Shown here in pieces: positions 23,158-30,888 of a stretch of 36,123 nucleotides of DNA. The stretch lies in NCBI GenBank assembly GCA_024640845.1, contig JAHEEE010000039.1, forward strand, positions 1 to 36,123, read 5' to 3'. The stretch's first letter is position 1, and each line of letters opens with the position of its first letter. The DNA is from Myxococcales bacterium (GTDB taxonomy: Bacteria; Myxococcota_A; Polyangia; Polyangiales; Houyiibacteriaceae). The translations under genes and the position numbers were made by a program. Under the pieces are notes generated by a model. The model had not been told where the DNA came from, did not search any database, and worked only from the letters and a program-made list of their open reading frames with translations.

Positions 23158-23976
23158 TCAACGAAGGCGCGGGTCCAGTCGGTCGCGCAGCCAGTCGCCC
23201 ATCAAGTTGAAGCCCAGCACCGTCAGGGCAATCGCCCCCCCCGAGAATAGGGCGACGTGGGGGAAGCGCAGCAGCACGCTCGTGCCCTGGTCGAGGAGCG
23301 CCCCCCAAGACACGGCCTTCCCCGGACCCAGACCGAGGAACGAGAGCGTCGATTCGGCCAAGATGACGACCCCGAGTCCTGTCGTCGCTTGAATCACCAG
23401 CGGGCCCAGCAGATTGGGGACCACGTGTCGGCGCATCACCTGGTGCGCTGGGACACCGAGCGCGCGCGCCGCTTCGACGAACTCGCGCTCGCGCAGCGAG
23501 AGGGTTTCTGCTCGCGCGAGCCGCGCATAGAGCACCCACCCATTCACAGCGAGTGCGACGATCAAATGCAAGAGCCCCGGCTTTGCCACGAGGGCTAGCA
23601 CGGCGATGTTGAGCACGATCGCCGGAAACGCCTGCACCAGGTCGGCGATGCCCGTCACGACGTGATCGGGGAGCTTCCCGTAGTAGCCGGCCCAGGTTCC
23701 GAGGGCGGTCCCGAACGAGACCGAGATACCAACCACCACGATGCCGACGATGGCCGCCAGCCGGGCGCCGTGAAGCAACGCGCTGAGGATGTCGATGCCG
23801 TTGTCGCCTGTGCCGAGCCAGTGCCTGAGAGACGGCGCCTGGTACTCGTGGAGCAAGTCGATGGCCATGGGGTCGTAGGGCGCGATCCACGGACCAATTG
23901 TGCCGAGCACGAAGAATGCGATGACGATCAGCAATCCGATCGGCGTCCTTCGAAGGCGGGCTCGAACGCGCTTCAC
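23158..23976 (-). CDS. ABC transporter permease, DppC/OppC type
   Basis: 272 residues from a GTG that overlaps the stop of the partner permease (GTGA). N-terminal segment RLRRTPIGLLIVIAFFVLGTIGPWIAPYDPMAIDLLHEYQAPSLRHWLGTGDNGIDILSALLHGAR is the classical OppC start with the D-x-x-GxD turn. The EAA loop is EFVEAARALGVPAHQVMRRHVVPNLLGPL, which contacts the ATPase, and the end (ALTVLGFNLMGDWLRDRLDPRLR) is typical. Six transmembrane segments can be traced. It should pair with the upstream DppB/OppB-like protein to import peptides, nickel or similar small substrates. No ATP-binding subunit or solute-binding protein is encoded in this window. Confidence 0.93.
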   Translation of the reverse strand: MKRVRARLRRTPIGLLIVIAFFVLGTIGPWIAPYDPMAIDLLHEYQAPSLRHWLGTGDNGIDILSALLHGARLAAIVGIVVVGISVSFGTALGTWAGYYGKLPDHVVTGIADLVQAFPAIVLNIAVLALVAKPGLLHLIVALAVNGWVLYARLARAETLSLREREFVEAARALGVPAHQVMRRHVVPNLLGPLVIQATTGLGVVILAESTLSFLGLGPGKAVSWGALLDQGTSVLLRFPHVALFSGGAIALTVLGFNLMGDWLRDRLDPRLR

Positions 23977-24914
23977 GACAACCTCACCCTCGGGTCGACC
24001 ACCCCGTACGCCAAATCGACCACGAGATTGACGCCCACGTAGATGACCGCGATGATCAAGACGCAGCCCTGAACCACCGGGATGTCTCTCGCGAAGAACG
24101 CATCGAGAAAGAGCGTTCCGAGGCCCTGCCGTTCGAAGATCTTTTCGGTCACGACGGTTCCGGAGAGCAAGGCGCCGAGCTGCGCCGCACCGATCGTCAT
24201 CACGGGAAGCAGAGCGTTCCTGAGCGCATGACGAAGCAGCAGCGGGATCGACGGAACGCCACGCGCGCGAGCCGCGCTGATGTATTGTTGTGAGAGTACG
24301 TCGATCATCGCGGCGCGGGTTTGTCGGGTCAAGACGGCGGCGAGCGCCGTCCCAATCGTGATTGCGGGCAAAATCAGCGCTTCGGGCCCTGCGAGGTCGT
24401 CCCCGGGAAGAGGGAGCCAGCGGAGCTTCACCCCGAAGGCGAGAATCAGTAGGGGCCCGAGCCAAATGTTGGGAATCGCCAAGCCCAAGACCGCCGCTGC
24501 CGACGCAACCTTGTCCCATCCGCGACCCGCGCGCGCCGCGGCGATCGTGCCGAGCGGCACAGCGACGAGCCAGGCGACCAGAAGGGCCGCGATCGCGAGC
24601 GCGATCGTGTACGGCAGCACATCACGCATCAATGACCACACCGATCGGTCGGGTTGGCGAAACGAGGTGCCCAGCGTCCCATCCACCATGTCGCCGAGAA
24701 ACGACAGGTACTGTTCAGTCACCGGTCGATCGAGGTCGAGCGCCCGCCGGAGCTCCGCCTTTTCTTCCGGCCCGGCCTGGTCTCCTAGGATCGCCTCCAC
24801 CGGATCGCCCGGAATCAAGCGCACCAGGAGGAACACGATCGTCACCAGGCCGATGACGGTCAGCAACGCCCTGGCGAGGCGGCTGGCCAAGTACCGCAGG
24901 AGGCCCGGAGACAT
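23973..24914 (-). CDS. ABC transporter permease, DppB/OppB type
   Basis: 313 residues. Starts LLRYLASRLARALLTVIGLVTIVFLLVRLIPGDPVEAILGDQAGPEEKAELRRALDLDRP, the OppB/DppB family opening with its periplasmic loop. The EAA loop is YISAARARGVPSIPLLLRHALRNALLPV, and the ending VDLAYGVVDPRVRLS is diagnostic. The substrate could be di/oligopeptides, glutathione or nickel; the sequence does not decide. A nickel role would fit the hydrogenase 20 kb away but is only a possibility. It starts 55 bases after the lipoprotein gene, which could belong to the same transcript. Confidence 0.93.
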   Translation of the reverse strand: MSPGLLRYLASRLARALLTVIGLVTIVFLLVRLIPGDPVEAILGDQAGPEEKAELRRALDLDRPVTEQYLSFLGDMVDGTLGTSFRQPDRSVWSLMRDVLPYTIALAIAALLVAWLVAVPLGTIAAARAGRGWDKVASAAAVLGLAIPNIWLGPLLILAFGVKLRWLPLPGDDLAGPEALILPAITIGTALAAVLTRQTRAAMIDVLSQQYISAARARGVPSIPLLLRHALRNALLPVMTIGAAQLGALLSGTVVTEKIFERQGLGTLFLDAFFARDIPVVQGCVLIIAVIYVGVNLVVDLAYGVVDPRVRLS

Positions 24915-24969
24915 CTCTCAGTGATACTACCCGCAATCGCTGTTTCGGTCGGGTTCCCGGCGAGGATGG

Positions 24970-25461
24970 CTAGAGACCCGCGTCCAGCTCGCCGGCTTGG
25001 GGCTCGAGCGCGTCGTCTACGGCGTTTCGCTCAGACTCGGGTGGAGGCGGTGTGGTTAGGGCGACGCAGATCTTCGCCGTCGCCTTGTTCGTGGCGAGGT
25101 CGATGATGCGTGCGACGCGCTCAGCGACGGGGACCTCCTCCTGGTACTCGCCTTCCATGTTGATTTGGGCGGGAAGGACGCAGGAGTACTGAGACCGGCA
25201 TATGCCGTCGTCGCTGCAGGTCTGCATGCACCAGGTCTCCGCGGTGCGGCTCGGGATGAAGCGCCACTCCACGCACGCGCCCTCCGGGCAGGTGTCCGGG
25301 TCGCACGAGAACACGGTGCAATAGCCCCCCGGCTGGGAGAGATCGCACTGCCGCTCTCCGGTTTGGGAGCAGTCGGAGGAGCCCGAGCACGAGTCTCCGA
25401 TGTTCTGCTGACACCCCACGACCGCCACCGCGGTCAGCAATAAAGCAATTCCAAGTCGCAT
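24970..25461 (-). CDS. Cysteine-rich lipoprotein
   Basis: 163 residues from the ATG at 25461, chosen because it begins a compact signal peptide (MRLGIALLLTAVAVVGC) with a lipobox VVGC; the frame extends 17 codons further back. After the lipidated Cys the mature part contains about fifteen cysteines in 75 residues (for example GDSCSGSSDCSQTGERQCD, YCTVFSCDPDTCPEGACVEW, WCMQTCSDDGICRSQYSC), a pattern of disulfide-stabilised loops seen in many myxobacterial outer lipoproteins. The C-terminal 60 residues lack Cys, with a helix and a Pro/Glu-rich tail. Function unknown. It precedes oppB-like on the same strand but does not resemble a substrate-binding protein. Confidence 0.72.
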   Translation of the reverse strand: MRLGIALLLTAVAVVGCQQNIGDSCSGSSDCSQTGERQCDLSQPGGYCTVFSCDPDTCPEGACVEWRFIPSRTAETWCMQTCSDDGICRSQYSCVLPAQINMEGEYQEEVPVAERVARIIDLATNKATAKICVALTTPPPPESERNAVDDALEPQAGELDAGL

Positions 25462-25574
25462 CGTCTGGCGCCGGAGCATACGAGACGCGTCGAACGATCG
25501 CCAATCGCCCATCTAGAATGACTTCGTCGCCACGAGGCTTCGCCTCCGCTGGTGGCAGCGGTTGCCGAGCAAAG

Positions 25575-25602
25575 CTGCACCGGGGCCAAAGGGTGATAGA
25601 TT
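25575..25602 (+). promoter_or_regulatory. Weak promoter candidate for the lytic transglycosylase gene
   Basis: CTGCAC at 25575-25580, a 16-base spacer and TAGATT at 25597-25602. The -10 box ends nine bases before the TTG start at 25612, implying a leaderless or nearly leaderless mRNA; no ribosome-binding site is visible between them. The same eight bases GATAGATT recur before the PP2C gene. Confidence 0.3.
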
Positions 25603-25611
25603 CCCGGCGCA

Positions 25612-27735
25612 TTGCGACATTTCTTGCTGGGGGCATCGGTCGTGTGGTTGGTTTGTGCTTGGGCACTGGCCGAGGACGACCTGGCCCGAATCGCGTCTCT
25701 GGTGCGAACCGGGGACCGTTCGGCGGCTCTACGAGCGCTCGAAGCCCTTCCCGAAAAGACCCGAGACGAGGACGCGCTTCGCTACCTCCGAGGACGACTT
25801 CTCCTCGACGCTGGTCGGCCCTGCGATGCGATGGAGGCACTCGCTCAAACGCCCGCGACGCTCCCCGAGCCCATGCGCGAAGATTCGAGGCGCCGGTGGG
25901 CGCGGGCGGCGGCGCGCTGCGGGCACTGCGAAGAAGCGCGGCCGATCTTGCTGGGCGCCGATTCGACTGAAGTCATCGTCACGCGCAGCGACCGTGCGGT
26001 CGCCGCGGATTGCGCAGTTCAAATGGGCGAGCTCGAAACGGCAGCGGAAGAGCTCGCCGATCTGACTCGGCGCAAGGGGAGCCTAGACAACCGCGTCGCC
26101 TTGCTCGCTCTGCTCTCGGATGTTTACGTGGATCTCGACCGCCCGGACGATGCGCGAGCGGCCGCGCTCGAGGCTTGGAAAGCGGCCGTGAGCCCCCACC
26201 AACAGGCTGCCGCGCAGAAGCTCCTTGGCCGCGCGTCGCCCACGCTCGAAGACCGCGTGGCCCGCGCCGAGGCACTGATGGCCGCGCGCCGCTTCGCCCG
26301 CGCCGTCGAAGAGCTCGAACAGATCGGCGCCGAGGCCGTCGAGGGTGACCCGACACTCGACGAGCGTTGGCACCACGTTTACGGCATGGCGCTCTTTCGG
26401 ATGCGCACGCGCTATCTCGACGCCGCTCGGGTCCTTCACCGCTCGGCCGTCCTTGGGGGGTCGAGCGAGATCGAAGACGCTTTCCACTCGGCGCGCGCAC
26501 TGTCCCGCGCGGACAAGGATGTTCGCGCGATCCGCGCGTATCGGCGTTTCGCCGCGCGCTATCCCAAGAGCAAGCGGGCCCCGGAGGCGCGGTTCCTGGC
26601 AGCGTGGCTCGAGATTCGCCTAGGCCGAGCCAACGGAGAAACGCAAATGGAGCGGCTCGTGCGCGGCAAGTCGCAGGTTCGCGGCCGCTGGCGCCGTTCC
26701 GCGCTCTGGGAGCTCGGTTTCAGAGCGTTCGAAACACGCCGCTACGCGCGCGCGGTTCGCTATTTGTCGGAGTACGTGAAGCTCACCACGACCGCGATGG
26801 ACGAAGCGCGCGGCCACTACTGGATCGGCCGCTCTTACCGGCGTGGCCCAAAGGCGGTAGAGGCGTATCGCGCAGCCATCGCAGTCGAACCGCTCCACTG
26901 GTATGCGGTCCTCGCCGCGAACCGCCTCGAACGGCTCGCCGTCGAGCCTCCCAAACCCTTCGAAAACGCCGCTTCACCGGGTTCAGTCGTCGTTCCGACA
27001 GCGTTCTTGCCGTTGCCAGAGACCTTCGAGGCGTACCGCCGACTCGGCCTCGACGTCGACGGAATCACTTGGCTCGGCGCGCACGAGAGCGCTTTGGTGA
27101 AGGACGTCGACAAGGCTGAGCGCATCCCAATCCTCGCGCGGCTGTACCGCGATGCCGGCGCGTACCGCGAAGCCATGCTCACCGCCCGAAGGAAAATGGT
27201 GTTTCTGAAAAGCGATCCCGCGGAGCACAGGTGGTGGTGGGATGCAGCGTACCCGATGCCGTGGCTCGAGGTCGTCGACGCGCACCGCGGTGATCTGCCG
27301 CGCGGGTTGGTGTATGCGACGATGCGGCAAGAGAGTGGCTTTCGACCCGAGGTCGTCAGCCGCGCAGGCGCCGTCGGGTTGATGCAGGTCATGCCAGAGC
27401 TCGCGGCCAAGCTGGCGGGCCAACCGGTCAATCGCTACCAGCTCCGAGATCCCGACGTCAACATCGCGCTGGGCCTGAAGGAGATGACCGCGCTCGCCGA
27501 TGAGCTCGACCACGTGTATCCGCTCAGCATCGCAGCTTACAATGCGGGCAAGAGCCGGGTCCGGCGGTGGCTCGAAGAAAGCGGCAAGATGGAGCTAGAT
27601 CGCTTCGTCGAGCGGATTCCGTTCAACGAAACGCGCAACTACGTTCGAAGGGTGAGCACGCACTACACGAGGTATTCGTACTTGGATGATCCCGCGTCGG
27701 GCTGGCCGCACTTGCCTCGCTTCGTTAACCCCTGA
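25612..27735 (+). CDS. Soluble lytic murein transglycosylase with TPR-like superhelix
   Basis: 707 residues from a TTG start with a signal peptide (RHFLLGASVVWLVCAWALA). Residues about 25-500 are almost entirely helical with alanine-rich TPR-like repeats (for example DALRYLRGRLLLDAGRPCDAMEAL and DVRAIRAYRRFAARYPKSKRAPEARFLAAWLEIRLG), forming the ring or superhelix of Slt70-type enzymes. The SLT domain lies at about 555-690: VYATMRQESGFRPEVVSRAGAVGLMQVMP with the catalytic Glu574, then NIALGLKEM and the AAYNAGKSRV motif. It cleaves glycan strands of peptidoglycan with 1,6-anhydro formation in the periplasm. Slightly longer than Escherichia Slt (about 645). It stands at the head of a rightward group with the PP2C gene 112 bases downstream. 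Confidence 0.93.
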   Translation: MRHFLLGASVVWLVCAWALAEDDLARIASLVRTGDRSAALRALEALPEKTRDEDALRYLRGRLLLDAGRPCDAMEALAQTPATLPEPMREDSRRRWARAAARCGHCEEARPILLGADSTEVIVTRSDRAVAADCAVQMGELETAAEELADLTRRKGSLDNRVALLALLSDVYVDLDRPDDARAAALEAWKAAVSPHQQAAAQKLLGRASPTLEDRVARAEALMAARRFARAVEELEQIGAEAVEGDPTLDERWHHVYGMALFRMRTRYLDAARVLHRSAVLGGSSEIEDAFHSARALSRADKDVRAIRAYRRFAARYPKSKRAPEARFLAAWLEIRLGRANGETQMERLVRGKSQVRGRWRRSALWELGFRAFETRRYARAVRYLSEYVKLTTTAMDEARGHYWIGRSYRRGPKAVEAYRAAIAVEPLHWYAVLAANRLERLAVEPPKPFENAASPGSVVVPTAFLPLPETFEAYRRLGLDVDGITWLGAHESALVKDVDKAERIPILARLYRDAGAYREAMLTARRKMVFLKSDPAEHRWWWDAAYPMPWLEVVDAHRGDLPRGLVYATMRQESGFRPEVVSRAGAVGLMQVMPELAAKLAGQPVNRYQLRDPDVNIALGLKEMTALADELDHVYPLSIAAYNAGKSRVRRWLEESGKMELDRFVERIPFNETRNYVRRVSTHYTRYSYLDDPASGWPHLPRFVNP

Positions 27736-27736
27736 T

Positions 27737-27764
27737 TTGCGCCGCACCGCCAGCGCGATAGATT
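27737..27764 (+). promoter_or_regulatory. Weak promoter candidate for the PP2C gene
   Basis: TTGCGC at 27737-27742, a 16-base spacer and TAGATT at 27759-27764, followed by ATTAATT. It lies in the 112-base gap (27736-27847) between the transglycosylase and phosphatase genes, about 83 bases before the ATG. Confidence 0.35.
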
Positions 27765-27847
27765 AATTGGACCGATTTGGGTTGCCTGTCGCTGAGGGGA
27801 AGGCCAATAGAAAGGACCGGCCACCTCGACAGGGCGCGTAGACGCAC

Positions 27848-28621
27848 ATGAACTTCATTGCCGCAGGGCTCTCGGACGTGGGACTCCAACGAGAGCACAA
27901 CGAAGACAGCTTCTGCATCTTGGCGGAGCACCGACTCTTCGTGGTTGCCGATGGGATGGGCGGCCATCGCGCCGGTGACATCGCCAGCCGCATGGCGACG
28001 GCCGAAATCAAGGCGTTCTTCGATGCGACCGACCTCGAGCGCAACGCGAGCGAGTGGCCTCACGCTGGCGACTCGGACCTCGATGAGGAGCAGAAGCGTC
28101 TCGTCTCGGCCGTGAAGCTGGCGAATCAGCGGATCTTTCAGGCTTCGATCCGCAACCGTTCCGTCCAAGGAATGGGCACCACCGTCGTTGGCGCCCTCTT
28201 CCACCGTGGCGATCGGAAGATCCACATCGCGCATGTAGGCGACAGTCGGGCCTATCTCGTCCGCGAAGGATCCATCACCCAGCTCACGCGCGACCACTCG
28301 CTTCTAAACGACTATTTGCTCGTCATGCCGAACCTGACCGACGCTCAAAAAGAACGGCTCCCGAGCAATGTGATCACGCGCGCGCTAGGGATGCAGGATG
28401 CGGTGGCCGTCGATGTTTGTGTCGAGCGCGTCGAGGCCGGCGACGTCTTCGTTCTTTGCTCCGATGGCCTCAACGGGATGGTGAGGGACGAGCGCATTCT
28501 CGACCTCGTTCGCACCTCCAATGGCGACATCGAGTGGGCAGCCAAGGCATTGATTGGCGAGGCGAACCAAAACGGCGGCGAGGACAACATCACCGTCGTC
28601 CTCGTTCGGATTACGGAATAG
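27848..28621 (+). CDS. PP2C-family Ser/Thr protein phosphatase
   Basis: 257 residues with all PP2C metal and phosphate motifs: LSDVGLQREHNEDSF (first Asp and the ED pair), FVVADGMGGHRAGDIAS, GMGTTVVGALF, HIAHVGDSRAYLVR, LTRDHSLLNDYL, FVLCSDGLNGMV and GGEDNITVVLVRI. It is a stand-alone cytosolic enzyme of the Stp1/PrpC kind that dephosphorylates Ser/Thr sites set by Hanks-type kinases; no such kinase is in the window. The stretch between DATDLERNASEW and DEEQKRLV is a slightly longer acidic loop than in the shortest members. Only two bases separate it from the next gene. Confidence 0.95.
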   Translation: MNFIAAGLSDVGLQREHNEDSFCILAEHRLFVVADGMGGHRAGDIASRMATAEIKAFFDATDLERNASEWPHAGDSDLDEEQKRLVSAVKLANQRIFQASIRNRSVQGMGTTVVGALFHRGDRKIHIAHVGDSRAYLVREGSITQLTRDHSLLNDYLLVMPNLTDAQKERLPSNVITRALGMQDAVAVDVCVERVEAGDVFVLCSDGLNGMVRDERILDLVRTSNGDIEWAAKALIGEANQNGGEDNITVVLVRITE

Positions 28622-28623
28622 TC

Positions 28624-29118
28624 ATGAGCAAGAGTCTCGTGATACGGCAGCTGCTCGACTGCTCGGAACAAGAATTCTGGGAGCGGATCTTCGGGAGCGA
28701 GGACTTCAACGAGTACCTCTACGAAGGACTCGGCTTCGAGTACGAGCTTCAAGAGTGGAACCCGGAGACCGGATACCGCAGGGCGAAGGTGTCGCCCGGG
28801 CATCAGATGCCTCGACCGGTTGCCAAGGTCCTCGGGGAGCGGTTCAGCTACGTCGAGGAGGGTAGGTTCGACCCAAGCACTAAGCGATACGAGTTTCGCG
28901 TCATTCCGTCGGCGCTACCGGATCGCATTCGCGCAGAAGGCGTGGTGGTGGTCCAAGGGATTTCCGAGCATCAATGCGAGCGCAAGGTCACGCTCGAGAT
29001 CAACGCTAATGTGCTCGGCCTCGGACGGTTGGTGGAAGCCTATTTCGTCGCCACTACCCGTGAGCAGTACGTGAAGAACGCCGCGCTCGTGAACGAGTAC
29101 CTCGCAGGCTTCCGCTAG
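28624..29118 (+). CDS. START-like protein, DUF2505-type
   Basis: 164 residues. The layout is that of a SRPBCC/START fold: an N-terminal strand and helix (IRQLLDCSEQEFWERIFGSEDFNEYLYEGLGFEYELQEW), a series of strands with YEFRVIPSALPDRIRAEGVVVVQ, and a long C-terminal helix (LVEAYFVATTREQYVKNAALVNEYLAGF). This resembles DUF2505 proteins, small ligand-binding proteins of unknown function. The ATG is two bases after the PP2C stop, so the two are very probably co-transcribed. No catalytic motif is visible. Its stop codon lies inside the hairpin shared with the convergent ggt gene. Confidence 0.6.
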   Translation: MSKSLVIRQLLDCSEQEFWERIFGSEDFNEYLYEGLGFEYELQEWNPETGYRRAKVSPGHQMPRPVAKVLGERFSYVEEGRFDPSTKRYEFRVIPSALPDRIRAEGVVVVQGISEHQCERKVTLEINANVLGLGRLVEAYFVATTREQYVKNAALVNEYLAGFR

Positions 29119-29136
29119 ACCGATCTGGGTCTAGCG
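29113..29136. terminator. Hairpin shared by two convergent stop codons, possible bidirectional terminator
   Basis: CGCTAGACC (29113-29121) and GGTCTAGCG (29128-29136) form a perfect nine-base stem around a six-base loop. The TAG stop of the DUF2505-like gene sits in the left arm and the TAG stop of ggt in the right arm. There is no T-run on either side, so intrinsic termination would be weak; a second stem (GCGCCC/GGGCGC, 29134-29149) overlaps it. Confidence 0.4.
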
Positions 29137-30849
29137 CCCTGCGGGGCGCCCGCCCTTGCGTGGGTCGCTTGCCGCGCGCAGAAGACGCTCGGGCGAACGC
29201 TCGATCTGAATCGCTTGGACGTTTGCGACGTTGTGGATGGGCTCAATCGTGTGACCGAGCCCGACGAGCGCATCCTGTAGCTCGCGCGGGAGCGGCGCGA
29301 CCGTCTCGACCCTCAGTGTGCCGGGAATACCTTGGTGGTGAATGCGCGGGGCGGCGACGGCCTCGCCAGCAGTCATCCCGTGCAAGAGAACGTTCATCGC
29401 TACCTGCTGGGTCGCTGTGACGATCCTGCTGCCGCCCGAGGCGCCGACACAGAGCGCCGGTTCCCCACCTTGCAGCACTATCGTCGGAGACATGGTCGAC
29501 ACGGGGCGCTTCCAAGGTCCGGGAAGATTTCGATCGCCTCCGACCAGACCGAAGGCGTTGGCCTTGCCCCCTCCGCGCGAGAAATCGTCCATTTCGTCGT
29601 TCATGACGATGCCCGCGCCGGTGAACCGCGCGCCGAACGGAAGGTTCACCGTCGTCGTCACCGACGCGACGTTGCCTTCGGAATCCACGACGCAAAGATG
29701 AGACGTGCCGGCGTTGTCCGGCGTCGTCGCTGGTCGGCGCTTCCATTCGACGGGGAGGTCGTAGTCGCTCGTTGGGTGAGCAACACCGTCTCCGGCGAGC
29801 GTGGCGCGTTTCTCGATTCGCGCGGGGCTCAGCATGCCTTCGATGGGAAGGATGACCTGGTCGGGGTCACCGAAATACCGCTGCCGATCGAGGAACGGCC
29901 CTTTCCACGACTCGGCCATCGCGTGCAATAGCGGGGCGCCTAGCTCTGGGGCCTCGCCGACCGCCAACTCGAGAATCGAAAGACTCTGGATCATCGTGAA
30001 ACCGCCGGCGCTCGGCGGAGGGGCGGTGACCCAGCGATAGCCGAACGCGTTGGTTTCGAGTGGCTCTCGGGTTCGCACCCGATATGCGTAGAGGTCGTTC
30101 AGCGTCATTACGCCGCCGTGCTCTCGGACCGATGCGACCATCTCCTGGCCGATGATGCCGCCGTAAATCACCCGTGCGCCCTCCTCAGCGAATGCTCGGA
30201 GGACGCGGGCGAGGGCCGGCCTTTTGAGGACGGCACCAGGTCGGAGGTCCCACTTCGACATCACCGTGTCCTCGCGAAGCTGAACGTCGAAGGCCTCGCC
30301 CATCTTCGAGAGCGCTTCGCTGACGGCAAAACCCTTTTCGGCCAAACGAAGGGCCGGAGCGATGATCTCGCGAAGCTGGAGCTTTCCAAATCGATCGACG
30401 AGTGCTTCGATGCCGGCTGGCTCCCCGGGCACGCCGGCCGCCAGACCACCCAGCTGTGACGGGGCGTTCGCCGGGCCTCGGGGCCGTGCGCCCTCGGCGT
30501 CGAACATTTTGGCATCGGCCGCGCGTGGTGCGCGTTCGCGGAAATCGAGAAACGTGAGCGAATGGTCTTCCGCGCGATAGTAGAGTGCGAAGCCGCCGCC
30601 GCCGAGGCCGCTGCTCGCCGGATTGACCACGCCGAGGGCCAGCATCGTGGCCGCGGCTGCGTCTGCTGCGTTGCCACCGGCAGCCAGCACCTCCGCGCCG
30701 GCCCTGGACGCCTCGAAGTGGTCGGCCGCGACCGCTTCGGCAGAAAAAGCAGAGGAATGCTCGGAGGACGTGCTGAAGGTGAGGCCCGCGATCAGACCTG
30801 CTGACACGGCCCATGAAACCATCGAAACCCAACGCTTCATGGCTCGCAC
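29131..30849 (-). CDS. ggt: Gamma-glutamyltranspeptidase
   Basis: 572 residues from a GTG four bases after GGAGG; an ATG three codons later (30840) is the alternative. A signal peptide (MKRWVSMVSWAVSAGLIAGLTFS) directs export. The large subunit opens GAEVLAAGGNAADAAAATMLALGVVNPASSGLGGGGFALYY, typical of the family. The autoprocessing nucleophile is Thr382 in NAGTSHLCVVDSEGNVAS, giving a light subunit of about 190 residues. GARFTGAGIVMNDEMDDFS and LCVGASGGSRIVTATQQ are the glutamate-binding and oxyanion segments. In the periplasm it cleaves the gamma-glutamyl bond of glutathione. It is divergent from gshB with only about 40 bases between the coding regions. The open N-terminal region is complete; no frameshift. 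Confidence 0.94.
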   Translation of the reverse strand: MRAMKRWVSMVSWAVSAGLIAGLTFSTSSEHSSAFSAEAVAADHFEASRAGAEVLAAGGNAADAAAATMLALGVVNPASSGLGGGGFALYYRAEDHSLTFLDFRERAPRAADAKMFDAEGARPRGPANAPSQLGGLAAGVPGEPAGIEALVDRFGKLQLREIIAPALRLAEKGFAVSEALSKMGEAFDVQLREDTVMSKWDLRPGAVLKRPALARVLRAFAEEGARVIYGGIIGQEMVASVREHGGVMTLNDLYAYRVRTREPLETNAFGYRWVTAPPPSAGGFTMIQSLSILELAVGEAPELGAPLLHAMAESWKGPFLDRQRYFGDPDQVILPIEGMLSPARIEKRATLAGDGVAHPTSDYDLPVEWKRRPATTPDNAGTSHLCVVDSEGNVASVTTTVNLPFGARFTGAGIVMNDEMDDFSRGGGKANAFGLVGGDRNLPGPWKRPVSTMSPTIVLQGGEPALCVGASGGSRIVTATQQVAMNVLLHGMTAGEAVAAPRIHHQGIPGTLRVETVAPLPRELQDALVGLGHTIEPIHNVANVQAIQIERSPERLLRAASDPRKGGRPAGR

Positions 30850-30888
30850 CTTGCCTCCAAAGCCGCCTGGATGCTACCGCAGGGCTTG

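Noticed and set aside
22229-23392. Plus-strand open frame of about 387 codons across the glycosylase and permease genes
   Set aside because: It spans two genes on the opposite strand that have clear motifs; its translation has no domain signature.
23156-23890. Upstream extension of the Fpg/Nei frame
   Set aside because: The family requires the N-terminal Pro-Glu directly after Met, which is found at 23155; the upstream part is a shadow of the permease.
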